Part shown: piece by piece, positions 10,496 to 20,602 of the stretch
Position numbering within the stretch: position 1 is the first letter of the stretch
How the letters are laid out: the number at the start of each line of letters is the position of its first letter
Source of the DNA: Trichomonas vaginalis G3
Taxonomy: Eukaryota; Parabasalia; Trichomonadida; Trichomonadidae
Assembly (NCBI RefSeq): GCF_026262505.1
Contig: NC_067203.1
Span: forward strand, 13,466,392-13,530,391
Direction: 5' to 3'
Length of the DNA: 64,000 nt
The notes under the pieces: generated by a model
Database searches by the model: none
Told to the model about the DNA's origin: nothing
Seen by the model: only the letters and a program-made list of their open reading frames with translations
Position numbers and translations under genes: made by a program

Positions 10496-11049
10496 GGATA
10501 TCTAGCAATCAATGCTTTAAAATATTTTTTTTAAATTTTTTTTTGATTGGCATTTTGATCACAATTTTTTGGAACAAATCGTCCAAAGTTAACATATTTG
10601 ATGAAAAGGCATCCTCATTCCATTATTAAGCATATAAATACGGCGATAGCATTAGCCTTTTTTCAACAATTGATCGACGGTTGTACACATCTTTGAATTA
10701 TCCAACTCTTTTTCTCAATTTTGTTTCCGAAAAACCATTTTCATAGTTATTGATTTAGAAAAAAATTAAATGATTTCAGATAATTCTTGTATATGAAAGC
10801 CGATCTTGAACTCACAGCGATAAATAATTTTATTCGAGTTCTCATTTTATGATATTAATACCAAACCCAAGAATTATTCATACACCATGCTTGTTCTCCG
10901 TTCAACATATGTAATTCTGGTTAATTAAATCAATTTTAAAAATTATTAAAAAAGATCAAGAAAATATAAATGAATTATTATTGTATAAATATTTGAATAA
11001 GATTAAGAAATTCATCTTTAATTCGAAAATATAAATCAAAAAAGTTTTT
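10496..11049. other. Intergenic, no gene seen
   Basis: About 550 bases of AT-rich sequence between the TIR element and the ankyrin pseudogene. It includes a stretch of T runs near 10510-10545. No gene or repeat was recognised. Confidence 0.5.
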
Positions 11050-12640
11050 TATGTAAATGTAAATCGATATGGCGTTCCATTAAAACTAGAAAGGAATGGA
11101 GTTTGATTTTCATTGTTTTTTCATTGACATTTGCACCATGTAAAATAAGACGTTTGACTATTTTCAGATGAACATCTGCACCTTTTTACATTAAAAATTC
11201 TACTATTTGTGTTATTACTGAGAGCTGCCCAATGAAGAGCGGCTTTTCCTTAATTATCCTTTGCATTAACATCTGCACCCTTTGATATTAAAAATTCCGC
11301 TACTCCTTTTATATTAGGAATATTGCCCAATGAAGAGTTGTATTCCCATCATTATCTTTTGAATTTATTTCTATACCGTGAGATATAAAGAAATCAACTG
11401 TATTATATTATTGAATGAGCTTAATAACCATTCAATACTAGTATCACTATTAATGTCTTTTGAATGTTTATGTATTTTTTGCTCTCTGATAGCATTTTCT
11501 AATTTATCAATAACATGAATTCCAACTTCATTATGAAGAGCATTTCTTCCAGCATTATCTTTTGCATAAATTTACGCGCCAATTGATATTAAAAATCTGC
11601 TAATTCTTTTCTACCATAAATGGCTGCTACATGAATAGCTGTTTTCCCATTTTCATCTTAGGCATTAATATAATTGCTCCATGTGAAATGAAAATTTCTG
11701 TAATTTCTTTATTATTATTCATGATTGCATTGTATGGAGCTGATATATTTATCTTTTCTCCATGTGATATAAATAGTTTTATTTAATTGATAAGACTATA
11801 TTTGATTGCGAACAGGAAAGATGAATATACTTTTTTATCATGTTTATAAATATTCAGCAATATCTAAACGCCGATGTTGTATTGCCAGAATAAGTGCATT
11901 TTTTCCCATATTATTTACTGCATCGATATTTGCATGATGAGCCTTGATTCATTTTATTTTATTCGACCGCCATTGTGAGAGCTGTCTCATGATATCTATT
12001 CTGAATATTGATATCAAGATCATGTAAAAAAAAGATATTCCCAAAGTGAAGGGATTTTGTAATTTGATAAATAATGAAGCCATTCAAAGACATTCTTTAT
12101 TTGATCTAAATAAACTAATGATGCTTCAATGTTATTGAATTTACTGCATTGCTTTATATCGATATTAATTTTGTATTCATTCATGAAAAATCCAACAAAA
12201 TCAATGTTGTGAGAATAAAGGCAAAATTCATACATTCTTTATCTGGTCATTGACATTTCAAGCATTCACTCATAACGACTGGATTTCCGTCTAAAAATGA
12301 AAATCGTAGGCATTCTGGGGTGATTTCACAATCATATTCTGCTCCTAAAAACTTAAAACATTTAACAGAGCCATGATGGCAACATAATTTAAGTAATGAG
12401 TAGCTTCTGAAATTATTGGAAAAATAAAAATCAGATTTCAGTTTTTGATGGAGGCTGAATCCTGGTGTTTCTGTGAGTGATATAAATAATTCTTTATCAT
12501 CATTCGAAATTGCTATGTAAATTGTGTTTTCTTGGAGAAAATTCGAATAAGATGAATTTTGAAGATGCACATCAAGAACATTCCTTTGGGGAAAATAAGA
12601 GGAAATGAAGAAATAGATTTGATTTATTGTTCAGTGCATT
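11050..12640 (-). pseudogene. Decayed DUF3447/ankyrin repeat gene
   Basis: Two open pieces on the minus strand (12570-12247 and 12235-12020) match consecutive parts of the intact ankyrin gene at 16534-17760. LCCHHGSVKCFKF matches LCCYYGAVNCFKF, SFLDGNPVVMSECLK matches SFLGGNQEIINECLK, and KIPSLWEYLF matches GIPSLCEFFR. From 12020 down to about 11050 the minus strand still shows ankyrin phrases of the type GADVNAKDN and ALHWAA, but they are spread over all frames with many stops. This is a host gene copy that has decayed through several frameshifts and stops. It lies opposite in orientation to its intact relative, with VPS16 between them. Confidence 0.82.
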
Positions 12641-12841
12641 TTAAATATATAAGGGAATTTACTATACTCTATTATATAAAGATAAATATGAAGTGAAGTC
12701 AACACCCGTAATATCTTCAACGATCATTTACAGGCGTAAGTTCAGATATATTTTTTTATTGAGAAATAAACATTCAATACAGAAAGGATTATTGATCTTT
12801 TATTTGCAGGAAAAACAAAAAACAATTCTCCAGATATTTGA

Positions 12842-15250
12842 ATGCAAACTCTGATAAATAATCGGCACTGCACTGCAGAAGAAATCAATTCATACAAGCA
12901 AAACATATGCCAGATAGAGGACTTGCACGTCAAATGGGAACCAATTTTAACGTGTTTTCCCTCATTTGCATTCGAACAATACTTTGATCGCTTTTCCGGT
13001 GGTCTTGATGGCAGATTAATTGCACATTATAACAAACCTATTGGCTCTGCATCAAAGTATATAAGGCTTTACGACCACGAATTTAATAAAATTGACGAAA
13101 TATACTTAGCACTCGATGTAAAAGACGCATTCATTTACACGACTTCAAACGATTATGTTGTTGCTCTCGTTTGCAAGCACTCAGGATTACTCTGTTCCAT
13201 TTATTACCACGGAAGATTATTCTCATCAATCCCTATTCAATGCAATGATGATGTTAGCAATTGCTACTTTTTGGACTCTGGAATGGTATTTATTACGCGC
13301 CAAAATGACGTTTGGTTCCTTCCTCATTTCAAAGATCCATACGTATATGCGCACATCAACGCCGAAGAATCACTATCTAGGATTGTTGCAATTCCACCTC
13401 AGGATTCCGCAACAGGAGAATTGATTTTTTACGCGATGGGCTATTCCGAGAAAATTTACGTTGGAACTAGCGAATCTATCAAAGTTCTTGACTTACCAGA
13501 AGAAGTGCAATATTTTGCTTTAAGTCCTACGAACGAATTCATTGCCTTTTTACTTAATAATAATTATATTCTCATAACTCCATCAGATTTCTCTGAATGC
13601 TATTGCTATTACGATACCGGTGTTGAGCAACCGGCAGCTTCCTTCCAATGGCTCTCTACAATGATCCTTATTGGCTATGAAAATGAAGTTTACTTATTTA
13701 CATCCCAACAAACGATCAACTCATGGGGATTTGAAGGCAAACCCTTGATATTTTCAGATTCCAAGCACGCTCTTGTATTTACGAACACAAAACTCTACGA
13801 ATTATCCGTAATTGGAAATGAGTTGGTCGAAGCACTTGATCTTACCTCCAGATCACCAGGATCTGTACTCCTCAACTCCGTTATCTCCGAAAACTTACAC
13901 CTTGTCGATTCCCTTAACGACAGATCAAAATTAAAAGAAGGAATTGAGTCATTAATCACAGCCGCCGCGGAAATTACTACGAGCGAACGCATGCAGAGGA
14001 CATTTCTCATGGCTGCGACCATTGGAAATGGCTTCAACGACACTTCCAGCAAAGAAATTACGAATTTGGCCAAAGAATTACGACTTTCAAACGATCTCCG
14101 GAAGAATTTAAAGATCTACATGACACCTACATCCATCGAGAAGCTGAAATACAGTCCTACAATACCAATGAAGTACTGTGATTCAGGAAATCACGCAACA
14201 GCCTTCGAAGTAGCCGAATTCCTTGGAGTTGAGAAATCTCCAATTGTCACTGATTGGGCCTGCACCATCATAGAGCTGTTTAAAGAAGACGAAGACGCAT
14301 TTTCCATCATAAAATCCAGAATTTGTCCTGAATTCGATGCAACATCCATATCAATTGCTGCTTCCAACATCGGCAGACACGAGCTCGCCGCAAAAATAGC
14401 TTCACTAGAGCCGTATCCATTGAAATTGATCGATTTCTTTGTTTCAATTGGAAATTGGGACGGAGCAATTACGGCGGCATGCAGATCTATTGATTCTAAG
14501 AAGTTCATCTCCACTTGTATGCTTGCAATGGAGAAGGGCGCAACAGAAGAATTAAGGAATGTCCTCAGAAGAGACAGATTTGTTTATCATTCTTTTTGTT
14601 CTTTGACTGAAAATAACGTAGTAGCACAGCAACTGCTTAGTTCAATTACGGGAACTGAGAGTTATGTGGACAATTCGATCAGAAAGATACAAAAAGACCT
14701 GATTTCGAATTATTCTAAGATAGAACCCATCATGTCTGCATCGGAAGCACTTAACAGGCTTTCAACAGCCGTACAGAAGTATAATATACCAGTTTTCCAG
14801 CAAAAAATGGTTGATAAATTCACTGATAATATTCGCGCCCAAGAAAAGTTCGTAGAAATGGAAAACATCGGACTTCCTTTCAACAAAGCCATCGAATTGT
14901 TCGTTAAAAAGGAAGATTTAGACGGTGCATTGAAATTTGCTGACAGAGCAAAGGTCGGAGAAGAGAGAGCCCAAGTAGTAATCGCAAGAACAGTTATACT
15001 AGGTGGCTACAAGGACCTTTACAAGAGAGTTGCCCACAATCTCAAATATGCATGGAGAATTTCAGCGGCAATGATATTAATAAGGGATGGAAAAGAAAGT
15101 GCTGAGAAATTTATTAGTGAAATACCAGAAGAAAAGGACAGACAGTCTATTTTAGAAGCTTATCAAGCGGGCTTGCTTTCAATTAATGAATTGGATACAA
15201 AATCTATATCTGATTGCATTATGTTGAAGAAGAAATTATTCTCTAATTAA
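12842..15250 (+). CDS. VPS16: VPS16, class C Vps core subunit of HOPS/CORVET
   Basis: An 802-residue protein with the two-part layout of Vps16. A divergent beta-propeller covers about residues 1-370 and an alpha-solenoid about 400-800. The WEPILTCFPSF start, the mid-region EFLGVEKSPIVTDWACTII and the C-terminal ELFVKKEDLDGALKFADRA are typical of the family, and about 800 residues is its usual length. VPS16 holds together the tethering complexes that drive endosome, vacuole and lysosome fusion, partnering with VPS33, VPS11 and VPS18. No initiator was seen within 40 bases of the ATG. Another solenoid trafficking protein cannot be fully excluded without a profile search. Confidence 0.8.
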   Translation: MQTLINNRHCTAEEINSYKQNICQIEDLHVKWEPILTCFPSFAFEQYFDRFSGGLDGRLIAHYNKPIGSASKYIRLYDHEFNKIDEIYLALDVKDAFIYTTSNDYVVALVCKHSGLLCSIYYHGRLFSSIPIQCNDDVSNCYFLDSGMVFITRQNDVWFLPHFKDPYVYAHINAEESLSRIVAIPPQDSATGELIFYAMGYSEKIYVGTSESIKVLDLPEEVQYFALSPTNEFIAFLLNNNYILITPSDFSECYCYYDTGVEQPAASFQWLSTMILIGYENEVYLFTSQQTINSWGFEGKPLIFSDSKHALVFTNTKLYELSVIGNELVEALDLTSRSPGSVLLNSVISENLHLVDSLNDRSKLKEGIESLITAAAEITTSERMQRTFLMAATIGNGFNDTSSKEITNLAKELRLSNDLRKNLKIYMTPTSIEKLKYSPTIPMKYCDSGNHATAFEVAEFLGVEKSPIVTDWACTIIELFKEDEDAFSIIKSRICPEFDATSISIAASNIGRHELAAKIASLEPYPLKLIDFFVSIGNWDGAITAACRSIDSKKFISTCMLAMEKGATEELRNVLRRDRFVYHSFCSLTENNVVAQQLLSSITGTESYVDNSIRKIQKDLISNYSKIEPIMSASEALNRLSTAVQKYNIPVFQQKMVDKFTDNIRAQEKFVEMENIGLPFNKAIELFVKKEDLDGALKFADRAKVGEERAQVVIARTVILGGYKDLYKRVAHNLKYAWRISAAMILIRDGKESAEKFISEIPEEKDRQSILEAYQAGLLSINELDTKSISDCIMLKKKLFSN

Positions 15251-15743
15251 AATAAAGTATATATTTAGTGTTTTTTTAAAAAATTTTGATTTGATTTTAT
15301 TTCGAGAATGTTTTTAGTGTTATCTTCACAGCAAGCTCAACCATACCAATTACATTTACCTATTCAGAGAACAAATTAGTTAAACGAAAATACCATATGA
15401 ATATTGAATGAATTAATGGATAAGCTGAAGTATCTTCTCCTCAACTTAATTCCATTTCCCATTCAGGGAAAGATTTTTTTTTAAATTTTGCGTTTAATTA
15501 CCAAAGTTCAGCATTCAAGTTATTAATAAGGAAGATTATCTCATTCTGGGAGACATGAAGTGAAAATGCCTCCCATGATGTCATTTTCCGACAGAAAACA
15601 AAAGCATTATTGATAAATTGGAAGAATATATGAAAATATTGGGATTTAAAATGAGAAAAATGGAGAAAGTAATTAATATACGTAGTAATATTTATCGTTT
15701 ACATAACATCAGAGTACTTTGCATCGACATTCGTCTGATAATT
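15251..15743. other. Intergenic, no gene seen
   Basis: About 490 bases between two convergent genes, AT-rich, with only short frames overlapping the next gene on the other strand. Confidence 0.5.
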
Positions 15744-16007
15744 TTAATTTGTTTTCTGAACAATGTCAAAGAACTGTGGATCGTCATCGTCGGAGTACTC
15801 TTTGTCGCCGTTGTAATGATGAACGACATTTCCATCGAGTGTCTTAGAGTTTGATAGTGCTTCAGCGAAGAATTTGAAATCATTTGCAGCTTTATGATCA
15901 AATTCTGTTCTTTCAACATCCTGACCACGGAACTTATCAAACTCGTTTGCATCATTATAAGCCCAGAGCTCTTCTGCGGACATAACAACCTTCTTTTCTT
16001 CTGTCAT
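15744..16007 (-). CDS. Small acidic conserved-looking protein
   Basis: An 87-residue acidic protein (MTEEKKVVMSAEELWAYND...). It has no membrane segment, cysteines or recognisable domain. Codon use is more GC-rich than the flanking DNA, with C- or G-ending codons as in expressed genes of this organism. That and the clean ATG suggest a real gene. The C-terminal EYSDDDDPQFF is a strongly acidic tail. Function unknown. A sequence ATTTCGCTTCATCA directly precedes the ATG, but it is not a full TCAYWW match. Confidence 0.62.
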   Translation of the reverse strand: MTEEKKVVMSAEELWAYNDANEFDKFRGQDVERTEFDHKAANDFKFFAEALSNSKTLDGNVVHHYNGDKEYSDDDDPQFFDIVQKTN

Positions 16008-16507
16008 TGATGAAGCGAAATGTCACTTTTATAACCAAACTCATTTGTTGAAAAACTGGAGAGGGCCAATTTTATCATAAATACATTTTTCTGTTAATAC
16101 ATCAGAAGTTTAACATAAAAATTATTGAAGTCCAATTCCTTATTTTTTAAGTATTCTTGGTGTAATGTGCCACTTTTTTGTACATTTTGGCACTTTTTTT
16201 CTGAAAATTCCCGATTTGACACGCCCCTAATTGCAAAAATCCGGACTCTCCATATTTTCGTACAAATTGAGAATATTCTCAAATTGATAAGTTATGCATT
16301 TGGAGCCTTATTCCATAAAGACTTCAAATTCTTCCCGATTATTTCTGTGAATTGATTATTCCAATTTTTTTTCCACTCAAAATTCCAACGTTGCAAAATT
16401 TTTGTAGTTTTTAAACACTTTTAAGGTGCTAAATCTTGATTGCTTGTTTCAGGAATTTTCAGGAATTTTTAAATCCATTGAATTTTTTTTCCAAAAAATT
16501 TTTCAAA
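16008..16507. other. Intergenic, no gene seen
   Basis: About 500 bases of AT-rich sequence between divergent genes. Reading frames of 60-76 codons occur on both strands and have no support. A short doubled phrase CAGGAATTTT lies near 16450-16468. Confidence 0.5.
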
Positions 16508-16513
16508 TCATTT
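16508..16513 (+). promoter_or_regulatory. Initiator (TCATTT) of the ankyrin gene
   Basis: TCATTT lies 20 bases before the ATG at 16534 and matches TCAYWW exactly. Confidence 0.65.
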
Positions 16514-16533
16514 TTTTTCCCTAGTTGCACAAA

Positions 16534-17760
16534 ATGTACAATGAGCTTTCGAAGCGATATAGTAGTTACATAGATGCATTTGATGCATTGTACAAGCTAA
16601 ATACATCCAATGAAGACGAAATAAACAAAATTTATCAAAAAATAAAAACACAATTAATTGAAGGGGAAAACCTTTCGCCATCACTGATTTGTAATAAAAT
16701 CGAAAATGCTGCACGCTTGAATAATCGCTACATCAAATCATATTTGAAATTGAATCAAAAAGTTTCTGAAGAGTATCATCTCGATAATAGATTTTTAAGA
16801 CAATTCACTTTAGAATACACTCGTATACTACGAATTCAAGATATTACAGTTATCAGATTATTAATCAATGATGACTTGAAATCATTTATTCCGTATTCAT
16901 TAAATAAAGACTGTATACTATGTCAAAATGTGTTCTGTTTTATGTTTCCTTTCTTAATGATGAACGTACTTGAACTATGTTGTTATTACGGAGCTGTCAA
17001 TTGTTTTAAATTTTTAAGATCAGAATTTAATTTTGGAATAACTCGATTATGTCTTCAATATTCATTTTTGGGTGGAAATCAAGAAATTATAAATGAATGC
17101 TTGAAATATCAAATACCAGATGATGAATCCATGAAATATGCAATAGCTTCACACAACTTAGATTTTGTAACATTTTTAATGTATGAACATAATTTAAAAA
17201 TCGATTTGGAAGAATGTGCAAACTCTAATAATCTCAATGCATTTTTTGTTTATTTTGATCAAACTAATGATGTTAATGAATGCTTCGTTCATTCACCTCT
17301 TTTTGGAATTCCATCTCTTTGTGAATTTTTCAGAATGCAAGTATCCGATATCGATGCAAAAAGTATATCCTTAGGATATTCTGCCCTTCATTTGACAGCT
17401 AATTACAATTGCATAGAGGAATCAAAACTATTGATTTCATTTGGTATTAACATCAATGCAAAAAATAATGATGGGGAAACTCCTCTAATTGTTGCATCAA
17501 AATCTAATCATGAAAAAATGGTTGATCTCCTAGTATTATATGGCGCTGATATCAATGAAAAAGATAATACTGGAAAGACAGCACTTCATTATGCTGCAAG
17601 GAATAATAATGATGAATCTATAGATATACTTCTTTTACACGATGCCGATCTAAATGCAGTAGATAATAGTGGGAAAAAACCAGCTTTACGGTGGCACAAG
17701 AAATTAGTTCATGGTTTCCATGAAATATCAAAATATTTTGACAAAAAACTCAGACATTAG
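16534..17760 (+). CDS. DUF3447/ankyrin repeat protein
   Basis: A 408-residue protein counted from the ATG at 16534; an upstream TTG in frame is not used. The N-terminal half (about residues 1-145) is alpha-helical. Residues of about 150-275 form the DUF3447 region with the phrases LELCCYYGAVNCFKF, SFLGGNQEIINECLK and AIASHNLDFVTFLM. Three canonical ankyrin repeats follow at about 280-380: GYSALHLTANYN, GETPLIVASKSNHEKMVDLL and GKTALHYAARNNNDESIDILL. Trichomonas carries hundreds of such genes; protein binding is the only activity that can be inferred. A decayed relative lies at 11050-12640. Confidence 0.88.
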   Translation: MYNELSKRYSSYIDAFDALYKLNTSNEDEINKIYQKIKTQLIEGENLSPSLICNKIENAARLNNRYIKSYLKLNQKVSEEYHLDNRFLRQFTLEYTRILRIQDITVIRLLINDDLKSFIPYSLNKDCILCQNVFCFMFPFLMMNVLELCCYYGAVNCFKFLRSEFNFGITRLCLQYSFLGGNQEIINECLKYQIPDDESMKYAIASHNLDFVTFLMYEHNLKIDLEECANSNNLNAFFVYFDQTNDVNECFVHSPLFGIPSLCEFFRMQVSDIDAKSISLGYSALHLTANYNCIEESKLLISFGININAKNNDGETPLIVASKSNHEKMVDLLVLYGADINEKDNTGKTALHYAARNNNDESIDILLLHDADLNAVDNSGKKPALRWHKKLVHGFHEISKYFDKKLRH

Positions 17761-17903
17761 AAGAATATCGAAACTTCTTTTCATTCGTAAAGTCTTTTAT
17801 TCAAACTTTGATAAGGGTTTGCTCAATATTGAGGCAGAAACTATAGGGAGACTTTTCGTTAGAAAGTGGGTTGAAATCTATACAATATTTAAAATTATTG
17901 ATT

Positions 17904-17968
17904 AAAAAAAAAAAAAAAAAAAAAAAAAAGGGAGTGGGGCTTCCAGGCACTTCGTGCCTTCTAGCCCT
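17904..17968. repeat. A26 tract followed by a GC-rich hairpin
   Basis: A run of 26 A bases (17904-17929) is followed directly by a GC-rich hairpin. AGGCAC/GTGCCT pair around a TTC loop (17945-17959), and an outer GGGCT/AGCCC stem (17937-17967) encloses them. It sits about 140 bases downstream of the ankyrin gene and just before virus-like DNA begins. It may be a dispersed 3' repeat of ankyrin genes or a retroposed tail; neither can be decided here. Confidence 0.5.
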
Positions 17969-18002
17969 GAAGATGTTTAGTATAAATGAAGTCTTAGAGG
18001 AC

Positions 18003-18066
18003 AAACATGACTATGAGTTTTGATATGACAAGATAGAATATGAGAGAGGTCCTATAAACCGGAGAA
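18003..18066 (+). repeat. Short copy of the 3' end of a Maverick methyltransferase gene
   Basis: These 64 bases match, at about 90 percent, the end of the methyltransferase gene at about 19727-19790. Similarity stops at the AGTGT that begins the presumed left end of the main Maverick. This suggests the element entered an older Maverick relic. Confidence 0.6.
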
Positions 18067-18131
18067 AGTGTTATATAAACATCTGTCATATTACTCAGAA
18101 TATTATACAGAATTCAATAAAAATATATTTT

Positions 18132-18930
18132 AGGTGAAGAGGTGAGATTTCACCTGTTTTTTCACCTCATTTTTCACCTCTTGAATTTTCATGAATTTCA
18201 TCGTAAAGACTTTGTCAAGATTTCATCGTAAAGACTTTGTCAAGATTTCATCGTAAAGACTTTGTCAAAACTTCATCGTAAAGACTTTGTCAAAACTTCA
18301 TCGTAAAGACTTTGTCAAAACTTCTTCTTCGTAAATGTTTTGTCAAGACTTCTTCGTAAAATCAGACAAAAATATATTTTAGGTGAAGAGGTGAGATTTC
18401 ACCTGTTTTCTACCCTCTTTTCTACCCCATATGTACTTACTGAAAAAGTATGTGTTCCATCTGTCATTTTACTCAGAATTTTACACCAAAAATAATGTTT
18501 AGGTGAAGAGGTGAGATTTCACCTGTTTTTTCACCTCTTTTCTCACCTCTTGAATTTTCATGAAATTTACACCAAAAATAATGTTTAGGTGAAGAGGTGA
18601 GATTTCACCTGTTTTTTCACCTAATTTTTCACCCTCTTGAATTTTCATGAAATTTACACCAAAAATATACTACTAGGGTCATTTACGAAGAAATCTCAAC
18701 AAAGTCTTTACGATGAAATCTTGACAAAACATAGACAAGAAAGTTCATGAGAAATTAGATGAAGAAGTTTTGACAAAACATTTACGATGAAATCATGAAA
18801 ATTCATGAGGTGAAAAAAGAGGTGAAAAAAGAGGTGAAATCTCACCTCTTCACCTAAAATATATTTTTGGGTCATTTACACTCATTTACGAAGAAATCTC
18901 AACAAAGTCTTTACGAAGAAGTCACAATAA
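18132..18930. repeat. Repeat-rich left end of the Maverick
   Basis: Four plus-strand copies (starting 18132, 18381, 18501, 18587) and one inverted copy (18831-18855) of a unit with nested AGGTGA and TCACCT arms. There are also about six copies of a 25-base unit containing TCATCGTAAAGACTTTGTCA at about 18197-18357, with inverted copies at about 18685-18720, 18765-18800 and 18880-18925. The block is thus roughly palindromic as a whole. It contains no gene. It may represent a compound of two element ends or a recombination hotspot. Confidence 0.75.
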
Positions 18931-19020
18931 ACATCTGTCGAAAACCTTAACCGAGTAGTTTTCATGTTTTGTCACTTTTCTGTCACTTTTCAGGAAAAAA
19001 ACATTTTTATTGTATATAAA

Positions 19021-19839
19021 ATGAATTTTACAAAACCACCGTTACCCTTCTTTGGAAATAAGAGTAGATGTAAAGATATTCTATTGAGAGAACTTAAGAA
19101 ACTACCGAATGGTCTAACATTTGTAGATTTGTTCGGTGGAAGTTTCTATATATCTCATTTGTGCCATACAATATTTCCTGACTCAAAGATTATATGCAAT
19201 GACTTCGACAACTATATGGACCGTCTCAAACATATTCCAGACACTAACAAAATATTGAAAGAGTTAAAAGAAAAGATACCTATAGGTAAGATGGAACGTA
19301 TACCATTAGATAAGAAAAATACTGTGAGAGAGGTTTTGAAAAAAGCAGAATATATAGACTGGGATAGTATATCTGCTAGACTATTATATAGTGGTGCTAT
19401 AAGAGTTCATGACATTGAAACACTTATGTCAAAAGTTTTATATCTTAACTATACAAATGTTTTCAAAGAGGACATAGAAAAATATATTGAGGGTATAGAG
19501 TTTGTGAGATGTCATTGGACAGATTTGTATGAAAAATATAAAGACAAGGAAAATGTTTTCTTTATAGTAGACCCGCCGTTCTTTAACACATACGATTTTC
19601 AATACCAAGTAGACTGGACTTTGAGAGACTCTTTAGAAACTTTAGACGTTTTACATAACCATCCATGCTTTTACTTTACATCCGATAAAAGTGGTTTGGA
19701 AAGTGTCATGAGATGGTTAGAGGATATGCATGACTATGAGTTTAGATACGATAAGATAGAATATGAGAGAGGTCCTATAAACTGGAGAAAGTGTCACAAC
19801 AAAGAAATTTTATTGGTAAGTAAATGTGGTTTGAAATAG
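19021..19839 (+). CDS. D12-class DNA adenine-N6 methyltransferase (Maverick)
   Basis: A 272-residue protein from the ATG at 19021; the frame is open for 19 further codons upstream but those are unlikely to be used. PFFGNKSRCKDILL near the N-terminus is the AdoMet-binding start of Dam/D12 enzymes (usually FxGxKxxL). VDLFGGSFYIS follows as the second half of that site. VDPPFFNTYDF near residue 183 is the DPPY-type catalytic motif. The family methylates adenine N6 in short DNA sites. In a mobile element it could protect or mark element DNA (inference). It is the leftmost gene and looks whole. A short relic of its 3' end lies at 18003-18066. Confidence 0.85.
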   Translation: MNFTKPPLPFFGNKSRCKDILLRELKKLPNGLTFVDLFGGSFYISHLCHTIFPDSKIICNDFDNYMDRLKHIPDTNKILKELKEKIPIGKMERIPLDKKNTVREVLKKAEYIDWDSISARLLYSGAIRVHDIETLMSKVLYLNYTNVFKEDIEKYIEGIEFVRCHWTDLYEKYKDKENVFFIVDPPFFNTYDFQYQVDWTLRDSLETLDVLHNHPCFYFTSDKSGLESVMRWLEDMHDYEFRYDKIEYERGPINWRKCHNKEILLVSKCGLK

Positions 19840-19955
19840 GACTACTTGTTTTAGGTTTTTTCCATTGTGTCATTTACTTATTTGACGTGGCAGAAAGATA
19901 TAGAGAATATGAAGATGAACCAATGCCTGCAAATGTTCAGTATATGTACTCGTAA
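19824..19955 (+). CDS. Small membrane protein (Maverick)
   Basis: A 43-residue frame that overlaps the end of the methyltransferase gene by 16 bases. Residues 4-20 (EIGLLVLGFFHCVIYLF) form one membrane span, followed by a charged tail ERYREYEDEP. The overlap and the compact arrangement resemble viral gene packing. Function unknown. Confidence 0.5.
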   Translation: MWFEIGLLVLGFFHCVIYLFDVAERYREYEDEPMPANVQYMYS

Positions 19956-19978
19956 GAGATATTTTTATCTAATATTAA

Positions 19979-20319
19979 ATGGACGCACAGAACTTAGCGA
20001 ATGCACAGCAACCTGGACAACCAAACCCAGAGAATATTCCAAATGAAGTTAGAATACAAACTGCAATGGCAAACTATGGTCAAGTGCCAACAGATGTACA
20101 ATGCAAACTGCCATGTCAAATGACGCTGCGTTAGGTTTGCCACCATGGTATGCAAATATGAGATGGAAAGAGTTTTATACAAACCCTGAAGTGGGATATA
20201 AACAACTTTATGCAGATGACGCGAACACAGGAGTTGACCCAGAATATGTTTTCTACCAGAGGAGAAACAGAATGTATGAGCTCCAGTTAAAGAATGCTAT
20301 GGAACTCAAGGAAACGTAA
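19979..20319 (+). pseudogene. Small structural-type gene region (Maverick), broken
   Basis: This region begins with an ATG after a T-rich TCTA-containing leader. It carries coding potential for a Gln/Pro/Asn-rich start and a Tyr/Trp-rich C-terminal part (LPPWYANMRWKEFY). It lies between the membrane protein and the first pVI-like gene and looks broken. No family was recognised. Confidence 0.45.
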
Positions 20320-20356
20320 GAGACTAGGCGGACATTAGATTTTTACATATAGTAAA

Positions 20357-20599
20357 ATGGGTTTCTTCAGTAGTATTGGAAACTTCTTTCGAAATGTTGG
20401 AAGAGGTATATGGAATGGAATAAAAACCGTAGGAAGAGGAATTTGGAACGGAGTCAAAAATATTGGTAAAAGAGTAGGTCAGTTCGTTGGTATTATACCT
20501 AAAGACCCTGAACCAGAAGAACAAGCTCCTGTTATACAACAGCCTGAACCTGCACCACAGTCTAGTTGGCAACCAAATCCAACACCTCAACCGTATTAA
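20357..20599 (+). CDS. pVI-like amphipathic protein (Maverick)
   Basis: An 80-residue protein. The first 45 residues are Gly/Arg/Trp-rich amphipathic helix with an internal duplication: GRGIWNGIKTV is followed by GRGIWNGVKNI. The rest is Pro/Gln/Glu-rich and disordered. The N-terminal pattern (small residues, Trp, Gly-Ile/Val-Lys-Asn) recalls adenovirus protein VI, a membrane-active internal capsid protein. Position among virion-type genes supports a structural role. The link is by pattern only. A second protein of similar type begins at 23726. Confidence 0.6.
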   Translation: MGFFSSIGNFFRNVGRGIWNGIKTVGRGIWNGVKNIGKRVGQFVGIIPKDPEPEEQAPVIQQPEPAPQSSWQPNPTPQPY

Positions 20600-20602
20600 A
20601 AA

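Noticed and set aside
12742-12933. 63-codon minus-strand frame and a GTAAG/CAG pair suggesting an intron upstream of VPS16
   Set aside because: The known Trichomonas intron signals (GTATGT and ACTAACACACAG) are absent, and VPS16 is complete without it.
18197-18357. Regular 25-base repeats as a CRISPR array
   Set aside because: The units follow each other directly without spacers and recur in inverted form; they are tandem repeats in a eukaryotic virus-like element.
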